A DNA stretch of 64,000 nt from Prorocentrum cordatum (taxonomy: Eukaryota; Sar; Dinophyceae; Prorocentrales; Prorocentraceae): the NCBI GenBank assembly GCA_963575745.1, contig CAUYUJ010012736.1, forward strand, positions 237,501 through 301,500, in the 5' to 3' direction. This document shows positions 22,205 through 31,911 of the stretch, one piece after another (position 1 is the first letter of the stretch; the number at the start of each line of letters is the position of its first letter). The notes beneath the pieces are model-generated. The model saw only the letters and a list, made by a program, of their open reading frames with translations, searched no databases and was not told the origin of the DNA. The translations under genes and the position numbers were made by a program.

Positions 22205-22860
22205 GCGAGGCCCCCCCCCCCCCGAAGCCGCAACGAGGCTCCGAAAAAAGTCTTCTGAGGCCCCCAAAAGAGCTCCGAGAGGGCTCCAAGCCGACCCCCA
22301 GTGGGCCCCAGGTCAAGGTGCACGGTGCATCATGCAACCGCAATGGCATGGCGGGGGGCGTCGTTGTTGAGCACGACGCCGCGCCGTGGGGCAAACGGCA
22401 ATGCGTGCCACATCGAGGAAAACCTTACCCTCTTGCTTCAAGGGAGCACGCAGAAACAATGCGACGTAAAAGTGTGCATGCAAATGTCGCTTGCAGGAGC
22501 CTCCTTGGGACTCTCTCGGGGTTCTCTCGGGGCGTCCTCGGGGCTTCAGGACAGCCCCAGCGCGGCCCAAGACGGCTCCAGGAGGGCACCGGCGTGGCCC
22601 ACGCAACGGCCCAAACTCATGTTGCACCATGCATCCTGATGCGGGCCCTCCAAACATGTATTTGGGCCCCTTCTGATGGGCGCCCTCTGGGGCGTTCTTT
22701 GGGGCCCTCAATGGGTTCGAGGGGGCTGTGGGTGGGCCTTGGGGAGAACCCCCAGGGGGGCTCCAGGAGGGCCCCGGATGGATCCCCAGATGGCCCAGAG
22801 CCAAAAAGCATTTTGAATATTGGATTTGGGCCTTGGGGGGTAACTAGATTTTATTAAAGC
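22205..22860. repeat. Degenerate GGGGCCCTC/CCCCAAGA low-complexity sequence
   Basis: Irregular 9-11 bp units related to the CCCAAGAGG family, on both strands (GGGGCTCTC and GCTCCAGGAGGGC). The ORFs crossing it have no domain. Confidence 0.55.
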
Positions 22861-23570
22861 CGTATTAGCGAGTTCTCGGCGACACGGGCTCTCTCCGGCT
22901 TCGGGCGGGTTTCAGGAAGTCCCGGAGAATGCCCCCACGGGGCATCAAGTGGACCCCGAGACATTCCTGAATCAGGATGCCCCGCGCGTCCTAACTTTGG
23001 ATTTTCTTGGAGTCCAGGCGGGGCTCTCCCGAGGTCCTCTTGTGGGCCTCACGGGGCCCACTTGGGGCTCCCTTGAACCCTCAGGCAGGCTTCCAGAAAT
23101 TGTTGGCGCTCCGCGTATCCCCACCAGCCCGTCCAAAAAATCACCAGGCGACTTGCCCTGATCATCAGGAGGAGCGATGAGGGTGAAGGGATGAGCCAGG
23201 AGGGAGGGGTGATATACAATAGCAGTCGAATACGAGAGTGGTCATGGCCAGCAGTGTTCATATACGCAAGTGGTCGTGCACAAGAGGCCCTCTTGGGTAT
23301 CTCTTGGGCCCCCTTGGGGCCCTCGTGGGGCTCGCTGAGGGCCGTCTTGAGGCCCTCTATCACCTGAAAAACGGCCGCAGAAGCGGCGATCTGATTTTTT
23401 CTATCGATTTGGCCCGACCTGGATACAACGATATATCGCAGTTTGTCGTTCGCCACATCGCTAAAACTCCAACGCTGAATTGCGCGCGTGGGTCCGCAAT
23501 ACACACCCTACCAGACCTCGCCATGATGCACCGCGATGCGCTGCCTCATCCGCCCAGAAAGGGTCGACGC
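22861..23570. other. Unassigned sequence
   Basis: No gene recognised. It contains an inverted copy of the dispersed GCTGGTGGGGATACGCG motif at 23,106-23,135 and a short GGGCCCTCTTGGGG low-complexity patch (23,270-23,350). Confidence 0.35.
23106..23135 (-). repeat. Dispersed GGGCTGGTGGGGATACGCG motif, copy 3 (inverted)
   Basis: On the minus strand this reads GGACGGGCTGGTGGGGATAC then GCGGAGCG. A T-run precedes it on that strand. Confidence 0.6.
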
Positions 23571-23578
23571 CATCAGCG

Positions 23579-23768
23579 TCCGATTTTGCCACCGATTTTG
23601 CGTCCAATTGTGCGTCCGATTTGCGTCCGATTTTGCGTCCGATTTGCGTCCGATGCTTGTCCGATTTAAAATCCGATTTGCGCCTGATTTATTTTAGTAT
23701 TGAATCGACACACAACAAAATCGGACGCGAAATCGGACGCGAAATCGGTCGCAAAATCGGTCGCTTCT
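23579..23768. repeat. Inverted array of GCGTCCGATTTT units
   Basis: The left half carries CCGATTTTGCGTCCGATTTG units, and the right half carries the complement, AAAATCGGACGCGAAATCGG. About 25 bp of AT-rich spacer (TATTTTAGTATTGAATCGAC) separates the halves, so the whole can form one long hairpin. Confidence 0.7.
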
Positions 23769-23965
23769 GGGCGCACTTCCGGGCGCTCTTTCGGGCGCTC
23801 TTCCAGATTCGCGTCTGGGCCATATTCTGGGCACTCTTGATGGCGCTTTCCTGGGCCCTGTTCTCGGCACTCTTCTGGGCTCGCCCGGGCGCTCGCCCCA
23901 GCGCGCCCCCAGGCGCTCCTCCGGGCGTTGTTCTGGTCGCCCCCAGCGCACCTTCTGGGCGCCAG
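23769..23965. repeat. Degenerate GGGCGCTCTTYCGGGC array
   Basis: Units of about 15-20 bp of the type CTGGGCACTCTTC and CGGGCGCTCTTTC follow the inverted array. No protein is supported. Confidence 0.55.
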
Positions 23966-24049
23966 GCGCGCGCCCAATTTGCAATGTGAAAACCGAAAAA
24001 CCAAAAAAATCAAAAGCAAATCTGCTCTGCCACCGCGGCGAGGTGACCC

Positions 24050-24460
24050 TCTAGGGGCCCTCTTGGAGCATTGCCCGGGCCCTCCAGGGCCTTCCAGTGC
24101 GATCCGGAGGGCTTCAAGCGGGCTCAAAGTTCGTCAATATTTGAAATATTGAGGCCCTCCTGAGGCTCTCTTGGAGCCCTCTTGAGGCCCTCCGAGATTG
24201 CATTGGAAGGCCCGGAGGGCCCCGAGAGGGCCCCCCCGAGGGCCCCCGACCAGGAAACCTCCGGGGGGGGGTCGTCACGGTAGCCTCCGGTTTGGGCGCC
24301 CCCTCGTCACGGAAGCCTCCGGTTTAGGTTGCGCCCGGGCCCCCCCGAGCTCGTCGCGGAAGCCTCCGGTTTAGGCGCAAATCGGGAAACAAGACAGACG
24401 GGCGGGGGTCCCGGGGGGGGTCGCCACGGAAGCCTCCGGTTTGGGGCGCGCCCAAATGAT
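24050..24460. repeat. Low-complexity GAGGGCCC patch and CACGGAAGCCTCCGGTTT repeats
   Basis: Degenerate GAGGGCCC units (24,050-24,250) are followed by at least four copies of a TCGTCACGGAAGCCTCCGGT unit (near 24,272, 24,306, 24,349 and 24,422) with variable spacers. Confidence 0.65.
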
Positions 24461-24639
24461 GCCCTACCGCGACGAGCTCCGGGTCCACACTTTCGAAATC
24501 CCCATTCGGGGATCCGCCCCGGGCGAGCCCCAAAAGACAGTCGCGCGGCCCCCGCGAGCCGCGCGAGTGCAGCTTGGGCCTCGCTGGGGGGCGGAGGGCA
24601 AGGTTTTGTCGCAGGTGCCGCGGGAGTCCAGGCCGGCTG

Positions 24640-25150
24640 GTCTTTCCCGATCTTCTCCCCGTTACTCCGCCGCCATCCTCTCCTCCTTCCTTGCTCCTTC
24701 GTGTCTCTCCCTCCCTCGCCGTCCCCTCGCCACTCTTCCCTTGCTCTTCACTTTGGCCTCTCGCCATCTCCCTCTTTCCATTCTGTCCACTTCTCCGCTG
24801 TCCTCACAACATCCCCACCTTCTCTGTCTCTCCTCCTTGCCCTCTTTTCCTCCCCCCGCTTTCCTCGCTTTTCCTCGCCCCCCCCCTCCCTAGTGCCCCT
24901 TCCCTCCCATCCCTCCCCCCTCGCATTAGCCCCCCTCGCCCGCATCGCCCTTGCCCTCGTTTCTTCCTCTCCCCCCCTGCCTCCGACATTCCTTCCCTCC
25001 CCCGCTCCCCCCGTATCTCTCCTACCTCCTCTGGCTCCCCTCCCGCGCCCCCCTCCCTGTGTGCGTCTTTCGCCCTGTCTGCCTTCCCCCCCTTCTCTCC
25101 CCTCCCCCCTCCCCCCTCCCTCCCCCCTCCCTCCCTTAGTTCCCTCGCCT
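24640..25150. repeat. 500-bp pyrimidine (CT) tract
   Basis: The plus strand is almost entirely C and T, degenerate rather than a pure microsatellite. It switches to a purine tract (GGAGGAGGGG) at 25,197-25,270. Open frames through it are Pro/Ser-rich and are artefacts of composition. Confidence 0.8.
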
Positions 25151-25270
25151 GGCGACGCGCTGCGCAATGCACTCCGCCGCGAGGGCGAGCTGGGCCAGGG
25201 GTCGAGGAGGAGGGGGGCGGAGGAGGGGGAAGTTGAGAGAGGGTGGGGAGGGGGAGGACGAACGGGGGCG

Positions 25271-26500
25271 GCAGGGGAGGGAAGGATATATAAAATATGT
25301 GGACGGGATATCAGGCGGAAATGGAAGGATAGGGGTTACACGTGCGGTTTGTGCGGCATGTGCTGGCATGTTGCACCCAGGCATACTATTGGTTCCCAGT
25401 ATTTGCAACTCCTTGCCTCAATATGTGCGTTGCGTCTGTGGGGATGCGTGGCCAATGCCTTGAAACGTCCGCAGTCTTTCATGGGGCGCGTGAGCCTGGT
25501 CGCGCAGCACGTGCGTGCTCATGCGCCTGGCTCGGCACCGGAGCCATACTTGCCAACGCAGACATGGGCGCTCTGTGATAGAGCCAAGTGTGGATCCTAT
25601 GATATGTCTGTTTGTGCACTTTCGAGGCTCCTGATATGTTTCTGGTACGCGCTGTCAAAACCCCTCCACAGGAGGACCGTCTCTTTGGGCCATCATTGGC
25701 TCGATTCGCCATCCCTGCACGCGTATGCGAACGTCAGGGTGGGTGACGTTTCACTTGCTCGTCCATATACAAAAGGCGTGGTGTTCCTTTGTCAAATTCC
25801 CGAAGTAGCGAAACGATTTATTTGTAATTCTGGCGTCGTGAGTGTGCCGGTCACTTTTGAGAAATCGTTCAAGGTTTGCCAGGTATGTTGTAAGACTGTT
25901 CAAACCCTGGCGGTCGTACTTCACCGCGCGCAAAGCATGCGACTGCTTCGTTGGGGTATGTTCGTTTTGGGGGTGGTTGCGTTGTTTTCCTAGCCGCCCA
26001 GGTTCAGTGCGCGTTTCGGCTCACCGACATCACGTGCGCACCTCGGAGCTCTGATTCGCATTAAGAAAGAGTTGCGCTACGCAGCGCAGGGCCGAAGCAT
26101 GATATTTTGAATGATAAACGCCCGTCCCAGCGCAGACGCGTCGCTCTGGCCGGCCACCGTTGGTCACGCCATTCGAAGGCAGCGAGTGGATTTCATGCGC
26201 CGTTGACATTCCCCGATGACTGTCCAAGGGCCGTGCTCCTTATCTTGCGTCGTTCTTTCTGCCGGCCCGTCGTCGCGACTTCTGCCCGCGCTGGCGCTTT
26301 CGTTTATGTTCGTCCCCGAAGCTCTTGACTGGTGCAGTGGCTTCCAAAACGTCTCGATTTAGTTGTCTCTCCGCATGCCCCTGGGACCGCGACCCGGTCT
26401 TGCGAGAGCGACGCTCTCAGGAAGGATCTCATTCGCTCCCTGTGTTTGCGCACTTCCGCCTTCTTTGAAAAAAAAATATGGTTTGGTCGGGGTCGGTTTG
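25271..26500. other. Unassigned, lower-GC unique sequence
   Basis: About 1.2 kb without arrays. A plus frame stays open to 25,993 (containing RDIRRKWKDRGYTCGLCGMC and later Cys-rich segments), but its upstream half is the CT tract and no domain was recognised. At 26,476-26,505 the sequence TATGGTTTGGTCGGGGTCGG then TTTGGCCGC matches the relic at 21.57 kb. Confidence 0.3.
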
Positions 26501-26505
26501 GCCGC

Positions 26506-27146
26506 CCCTGAGCCTCAGCCTCAGTTGGCTCCGGGCATTCAAAATGTGGCCCGGGAATGGAGTTCTGGGAACTCGAAGAGCACGAAGTGGCCTACAGTTG
26601 GCTCCGTGCATTCAAAATGTGGCCCGGGAATGGTGTTCTGGGAGTCGAAGAGCACGAAGTGGCCTACAGTTGGCTCCGGGCATTCAAAATGTGGCCCGGG
26701 AATGGAGTTCTGGGACGTCGAAGAGCACGAAGTGGCCTACAGTTGGCTCCGGGCATTCAAAATGCAGCCCCGGGAATGGTGTTCTGGGAAATCGAACAGC
26801 ACAAAGTTGCTTACAGTTGGCTCCGTGCATTCAAAATGTGGCCCGGGAATGGAGTTCTGGGAAGTCGAAGAGCACGAAGTGGCCTACAGTTGGCTCCGGG
26901 CATTCAGAATGTGGCCCGGGAATGGAGTTCTGGGAAGTCGAAGAGCACGAAGTGGCCTACAGTTGGCTCCGGGCATTCAGAATGTGGCCCGGGATGGAGT
27001 TCTGGGAAGTCGAAGAGCACGAAGTGCGTGATTGTTTGCGAAAAACGAGTTCGGACACGAGTTCGGACACAGCTCCCCGGATGCCTCCCAGACCCCCCTG
27101 TGGAGTCATCTGCTGCTCTCTTTTGAGACCACTAGAAACCTATCAG
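26506..27146 (+). repeat. Composite satellite, copy 4 (73-bp array and 3' unit)
   Basis: Only two or three AGCCTC hexamers remain, then about seven 73-bp units (26,525-27,028; one has an extra C, one an A-rich variant near 26,790) and a 3' unit (27,028-27,146). The 5' unit is missing. It lies immediately outside the retroelement terminus. Confidence 0.9.
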
Positions 27147-27176
27147 CAAGAGCTGTTAAGTAAAAACGACGACAAT

Positions 27177-27235
27177 GCCAACTACCGTTGTCTGAACTCG
27201 CCCTCCTCTGACGCAGTCATCGCGCTACCAAGCGG
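27177..27235 (+). repeat. Flank repeat C, left copy
   Basis: The sequence CTACCGTTGTCTGAACTCGC then CCTCCTCTGACGCAGTCATC matches 40,916-40,970 (CTACCGTTGTCTCAACTCGC) with few changes, in the same orientation. The two copies lie just outside either end of the retroelement. Confidence 0.7.
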
Positions 27236-27420
27236 AAAATTGCGCTGCGAAGCGGCCGCGGCGCCTGCGGCTCAGGGAGCGGCGGCGGGTCCGCGCTGGC
27301 AGCAGCAGGGAGGGACAGCCCTATGGGCCACACGAGCCCGCACTGACCTGTGGCATCGCTCTGTGGGTGCCTCGGGCTCAGAAGCCCAGCCCCTGGCATG
27401 CGCCCAAAAGGGGTTGGGCG
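27236..27420 (-). repeat. Terminal repeat B2 of the retroelement
   Basis: Begins (plus strand) AAAATTGCGCTGCGAAGCGG and repeats B1 (27,677-27,861) at a spacing of 441 bp with only scattered differences, e.g. CTGTGGGTGCCTCGGGCTCA in both. Confidence 0.8.
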
Positions 27421-27426
27421 GGTGGG

Positions 27427-27675
27427 AAAATCGAGGGATGGACCCCGACTCCCTGCCGGGCCAAGCGAAAGCGCGCTCGCGGCAGACGCGGGATCAGAGG
27501 CCTCGGGCCGACAACCTAACCAGACCCCTTCCAAGCAAATCGATTTCAAATTCGAGCCACCCCGACCTCCTTATCAGCCAAGGGGACGATCTCCAGCACG
27601 GAAACAACGTAATCAATCCGAGCCGCGACACTTCCCAACGAATTCTCCGATACATTACATGCGTTTACGTCTGCA
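27427..27675 (-). repeat. Terminal repeat A2 of the retroelement
   Basis: Runs (plus strand) from AAAATCGAGGGATGG to CGTTTACGTCTGCA and matches A1 at 40,457-40,703 along its whole 249 bp, with substitutions and 1-2 bp indels. It sits exactly between B2 and B1. Confidence 0.8.
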
Positions 27676-27676
27676 C

Positions 27677-27861
27677 AAAATTGCGCTGCGAAGCGGCCGC
27701 GGCGCCTGCGGCTCAGGGGGCGGCGGCGGGGCCGCGCAAGCAGCAGCGGGGAAAGACAGCCCTATGGGCCACACGAGCCCGCACTGACCGGTGGCATCGC
27801 TCTGTGGGTGCCTCGGGCTCAGAAACCCAGCCCCTGGCAGGCGCCCAACGCGAGGGCTGGG
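27677..27861 (-). repeat. Terminal repeat B1 of the retroelement
   Basis: Near-copy of B2. It directly follows A2 and lies just downstream (minus strand) of the recombinase stop codon. Confidence 0.8.
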
Positions 27862-27954
27862 CGCGCTCTCTGCCCGACGCGCGCGCCACTACTGGCCCTC
27901 CGAACCGCTATCGCTGTGGTCGGCCAGCAACTGCGCACAGGCGCCCGTTTCTAA

Positions 27955-29217
27955 TTAGTGTTCTCCCATGTGCGCCATGAGCGCGGCCGATTTCCATCCT
28001 CTGGCCTGAAGGGCCCCCCGGAGCTGGCAGCGCAGGGCGGCCGCGTCTTGGGCGGCGCCCCTGCGGAACGCGCGCGCCCCCGCGCCGGGGGCGCCAGCGT
28101 TTTCGCCAAAAGAGCGCGTGCGCTCCAAGAAGAACCGGTAGCTGAACGAAAACGCGCACGAGCGTCTGCTGACCCTCGCGAGCTCTACTGCGCACCGCAA
28201 ACGACGCAAGGCGCGCGTGCGTCGCCCTTGGTTCGCGCAGGCGCGCCCCCTACGGAGGGGGACCGGAAACGCATGGTTTTTCCGGCGAGCTAGCGCGACG
28301 TCGACGCGCCGTGCGCTATAAACGATGCCTGAAGCCTCACGGGGCGTGAACTGCCCGACTTCCAAGCGCAGCATCTTTGACTGGGCGCGGAAGAAAAAAC
28401 TGCGCGCGATCACAAAAGCGTCGGCCAATTCCTGTTGGCCTTGCGCCTCTGCAGCAACGACCATCTTTCGCGCGGCGCCCCCGCGGAGCACGGGGCGCCT
28501 CGATTGCACGACGGGCGCGCCCCTCTGGGAGGCGCCCTTTGCCAGTTGCTGAAGGCCGCCGCTCCACCAGCCGACCAACTTGTGGGCCCGCCGAGGATGT
28601 TGCAAATACTTTGCTAAAGTTGTCCCGCGCGGGACAAAAATAACTAGCTGCCAAGCGCGCGCGATGGCGGCAGGGAAGCGAGGCAAATGGAAACATTCAC
28701 AAAATTCTGCCCGCGCGCGCAGGGCGCCCAGCGTCGACTTCCACGAGCCCCCGATGGCTCCCAGAGCTGACCTCCGAGGCCCTTCGAGCAGCGAGCCGGC
28801 CTGCAACTCGCCCGCAGGGCGCCCCCGCCGTGCTAACCGCAATGCCCCGAGGCGTTTCCTCGGGCCGCCGTCGGGCGGGAATTGCTCTGCGAAGCGCGCT
28901 GCGAACGGTCTCCGGCCCAAAGCTGCGCAAATCACCTGCTCGTCGAAATATTCGCCCATAGCGCGCGCAACGTCGACGGCAAAGGATTGGCCCCGAAGGA
29001 CCTGCGACAAGGTTTGGCCCCCTCCAGGCCTCGGGCGGCGGGGGTTCGCCAGCGCAGTCGGCTGTGGGCCCCTGAGCGGCGCGGCCTGCCCGCTGCCGGG
29101 AACGCACGGCACCGCGCGCCTGGAAACAGAACCGAGGCCACGCGGCCCGCCGGCGGCGTGAGTGAGCCAAGCTGGCTCGCGAGGGCGCCTGGGATTCCTG
29201 CTGCGCAGGACCGGCAC
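27955..29217 (-). CDS. Tyrosine recombinase of the retroelement, probably inactive
   Basis: An uninterrupted 420-codon frame. The N-terminal 150 residues are Arg/Pro-rich and unassigned. Residues about 158-218 look like the helical core-binding domain (CECFHLPRFPAAIARAWQLV, then GTTLAKYLQHPRRAHKLVG). The catalytic domain follows: Arg277 in FFFRAQSKMLRLEVG (box I), Lys313 in ARRKNHAF, RAFRRGAAQ at 382-390 (box II, normally HxxR) and GWKS at 407-410 with the terminal MAHMGEH, where families usually show a Tyr. So Arg, Lys, the second Arg and Trp are present, but the box II His reads Arg382 and the nucleophile position reads His416. In life it would join circular cDNA to target DNA. Family assignment rests on motif order. 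The start codon is arbitrary. Confidence 0.55.
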   Translation of the reverse strand: MPVLRSRNPRRPREPAWLTHAAGGPRGLGSVSRRAVPCVPGSGQAAPLRGPQPTALANPRRPRPGGGQTLSQVLRGQSFAVDVARAMGEYFDEQVICAALGRRPFAARFAEQFPPDGGPRKRLGALRLARRGRPAGELQAGSLLEGPRRSALGAIGGSWKSTLGALRARAEFCECFHLPRFPAAIARAWQLVIFVPRGTTLAKYLQHPRRAHKLVGWWSGGLQQLAKGASQRGAPVVQSRRPVLRGGAARKMVVAAEAQGQQELADAFVIARSFFFRAQSKMLRLEVGQFTPREASGIVYSARRVDVALARRKNHAFPVPLRRGRACANQGRRTRALRRLRCAVELARVSRRSCAFSFSYRFFLERTRSFGENAGAPGAGARAFRRGAAQDAAALRCQLRGALQARGWKSAALMAHMGEH

Positions 29218-29229
29218 CCTGAAGGTACT

Positions 29230-29960
29230 TACTTGCGCGCGTCCATGCTAAGCTTTATGAGGCGTTAGGGCACTGCATAACTCTTTAGCTAACTCCAGCT
29301 CGATCTTTAGGGCACTTTAGTGCACTTTAACAACTTTAGCATGTTGACTTCGCATAGTTTAGCATCTCCTGCTATATTTTAACATAATTCAGGGCACTCT
29401 GGGACTATTTTAAGCTAATTTAGCATAGTATGAAGATGCACGTCTTTCTGAACAAAACAGTTTCCTCGCATGTCTGCATTGCAAACTTACTTCGGTTTTT
29501 GCTATAGGTCGCATAGCACGCGAACATGTTGTTGTTTGTTGTTTTTTCTGGTATTTCAGCGTTGCAAGCGTATGTCGCATTTGTTGTTTGTCATAGGTTG
29601 TATGTCGCGCGAACGCAGTTTTGTAGATGACACTTTAGCACAAGTAGTTTGACTTGCTTCTGTTAGTTTAGCATTGCAAACTGCTTCGCATGTTGTTTGC
29701 GATCGGTTGTAAGATACGTTAGCACCGTTACGTTCAGTGTTCTGGCTTTTAACACTTACCACGTACAGCACCATTGCATGTTCCTGTTTGGGGTTGTTTG
29801 TTATTTGATACGCATCGATGTATTATGGTGTTATGTCTGTGTATATACTTCACATACTTCACAGCCAAGTGTTTACTCATTTCTTTTTTGTCTAACATGT
29901 GCGTGAGCTTTTTTGTGTGCTAGCACCTGGCACTTTTGAAAAGAATACATGCCCACTCAA
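29230..29960. other. AT-rich island with TTTAGCA motifs and a decayed ~100-bp tandem repeat
   Basis: Composition drops sharply in GC. TTTAGCA or TTTAGCT occurs many times between 29,284 and 29,680. Three degenerate units begin near 29,476, 29,561 and 29,673 with CATTGCAAAC or CGTTGCAAGC and contain GTCGCAT/GTTTGC/ATAGGTTGTATGTCGCG blocks. No ORF of note. Confidence 0.5.
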
Positions 29961-30631
29961 CCTGATATGAACGCAATGAAAGGCACACCCTCTTGAAACG
30001 ACTACAGGTCTATCGTCCATGTGATGCGTTTGTTCCATCGCGTCGAGCTGTTGGCTCCGTTTCTCTCTATTTTGGCGGGGCGATCGAGCTGCCCGCGGAG
30101 GTCCCGCGCGCTCGCGGCTGCAGCCCGCGCAAGCTCGCGGCTGCAGCCCGCGCGACCTGCAACGCCCCGCACAATGCAGCTATTCCAGCATAGTTTAGCA
30201 CCCGTCGCCCGCGACGGCTCCTGCGCGCGCGGTGGCCACGCAATCGAATGACTAGGTCGCGCCGGGCGAGTTGCCCCGCCGCGTCATGCGCCACGCGCAA
30301 GCGGGGGGCGCTCATGGCTGAGCGGGGGCAGGTCCGCGCTCGCCCACTCGAGGTCGGCCTCGCGCGGGAGCTAACGGCGTCCCCTGAAATTAGCGCGCCG
30401 ACGCGTCCCGCCGCACTGCGTTTTTTGAAGGTTCGAAGAGGGCGTCCGACGCCGAGCAGCGCCCCAATGTAGATTGGCGGGTCGGAACCGTAGGCGTTCG
30501 TGCCAGTGGCCGCAGCGGCGCGCTGGCGGGCGTCGACGAGATCACCAGCACGGATATGGGATATTCACGAGGCTGCTGCCGATCCAGATCGGCGCTGCAG
30601 CGGGGAAGAGCTTGCCGCGGCAAGCGGGGGC
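29961..30631. other. CpG-rich sequence with a short tandem duplication
   Basis: GCTCGCGGCTGCAGCCCGCG occurs twice in tandem (30,111-30,157). No protein was recognised. It may be the upstream region of the plus-strand exon-like block that follows. Confidence 0.3.
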
Positions 30632-31043
30632 ATGAATGCTGCAGCGACCCGCGGGTTTAAAGGCGGATCCTCGTTCCGCAAGACGCAGGGCGCGACGGCG
30701 ATGGAGGCGCCGCCGCTTGGCAGCGCGGAACTTAAGAAGGCCATCGAGAAGAACCAGGAACTAGCCCAGCGCTCGGGGGGTCGACTGCCCCCCCCCCCCC
30801 CTGTCATGGGGCCGCGTGAGGTTGTTCGCCATTGGGGGCAACTGCGCGAACGCTTTCTGTGGGGAGGTAAAGGCAGGCTGCACCATGCCAGTGGCGGAGC
30901 TCACAGAGGACGACCCCAGGCTGTCAATGAAGAAGCTCGTGAACCAGAGTGCGGTCATACAGGCCGTGGCGGAGGGCCTCAAGTGGACCGTCATCTCCTA
31001 CGCTGTAGAGACGCAGGTGCCAACATTCGTGGACTTCGCCTAA
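30632..31043 (+). CDS. Possible host-gene exons 1-2, hypothetical protein
   Basis: Two plus-strand segments look like spliced coding sequence. The first (from the ATG at 30,632 to about 30,781) contains GSAELKKAIEKNQELAQRSG, an amphipathic helix. The second (about 30,876-31,043) follows a plausible acceptor (AAAGGCAG) and contains VAELTEDDPRLSMKKLVNQS and AVIQAVAEGLKWTVISYAVE. They are in different frames and separated by a poly-C run and likely intron. There are no simple repeats in the coding parts. Function is unknown; the boundaries are inferred. Confidence 0.3.
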
Positions 31044-31066
31044 GCAGCTGCCGCTCCACCGCCGCC

Positions 31067-31125
31067 CTATATATACATATATATGTATATATATATATAT
31101 ATGTATATATATAATCGTATATTTA
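31067..31125. repeat. TA/TATATG microsatellite
   Basis: About 58 bp of TA dinucleotides with ATATACATATATATGTATAT palindromic interruptions, lying between the exon-like segments. Confidence 0.9.
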
Positions 31126-31442
31126 TTTCACGCACGCAGCCAGCCAGCTGAATTCAACCAAAGGCTGCGCCAACGGCTGCCCGTCCGCAGCGACATGGGA
31201 CTTAGCCCGATCGTTGCATCGCGCTGCGGCGGACACATAAGGCCCTTAACGTTGAGGTGAGGGAGGAGAAGACTGAGATCACTGCGACGATGGGCATGTG
31301 AAACGCGATCGGCGCGGCCAGCAACGCAGGGATGGAGCCGCGCTGGAGCGCCAGCATCCACGCGAGCATGTCTGAGCAGCCAGCGCGTTCGGATTGGTCG
31401 GTGCACCTGCCGGCGCGCGCCAGGGAGCGCGGCGGGAAAAAG

Positions 31443-31909
31443 GGGTCTGCTCAAGGATTTGGACACGTACGCGAAGGCCGATGGCTGCAGCCATTTCCTT
31501 CGCCCCCCTGCCCCCATTGCGCCCGCCGCGAATCGCCGCTGTGGCAGCGACGCAGGTGGAGGCTGGCGCGATCAAGGTCATGGGCTCGGAGCTCATGCAG
31601 AGCATCGTCGCCGCCTGGAAGAAGCTCAAGTCCAACCCCGCCCCGCGCATGCGCAACGCGATGCCGAAGGGCCGCGTCGCGAGCCCCGCGCCTCGGGGCG
31701 GAAGGTGCGCGCGCATTAACCGATTAGTGTTGCTTATGTTGGTTGCGTCGCTGCTGCTGTTGCTAGCGTTGTGTGATGGTGCTGTTGCTGGTGTTGGTGT
31801 TGCCGCTGCCCACGCAGAACAAGGCCGTGATGTCATTAAGCAAGAGAGAGGAAGACGCGAAGCGGGTCGAGAAACTCACGGGCGCGGCGCGCGCGCTCAT
31901 CGACTCGGC
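31443..31909 (+). CDS. Possible host-gene exons 3-4, hypothetical protein
   Basis: A plus-strand segment (about 31,548-31,705) reads VEAGAIKVMGSELMQSIVAA then WKKLKSNPAPRMRNAMPKGR and ends near a GGAAG|GTGCG donor-like site. After about 110 bp the acceptor-like GCTGCCCACGCAG is followed by NKAVMSLSKREEDAKRVEKL then TGAARALIDSAG and a GGCAG|GTGACG donor-like site at about 31,911. The phases of the first donor and second acceptor do not join directly, so an extra exon or shifted site is needed. Possibly the same gene as the 30.6-31.0 kb exons. Confidence 0.3.
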
Positions 31910-31911
31910 AG

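Noticed and set aside
24329-25993. 554-residue plus-strand ORF as a gene
   Set aside because: The first two thirds translate a pyrimidine tract; the remainder has no recognisable domain.
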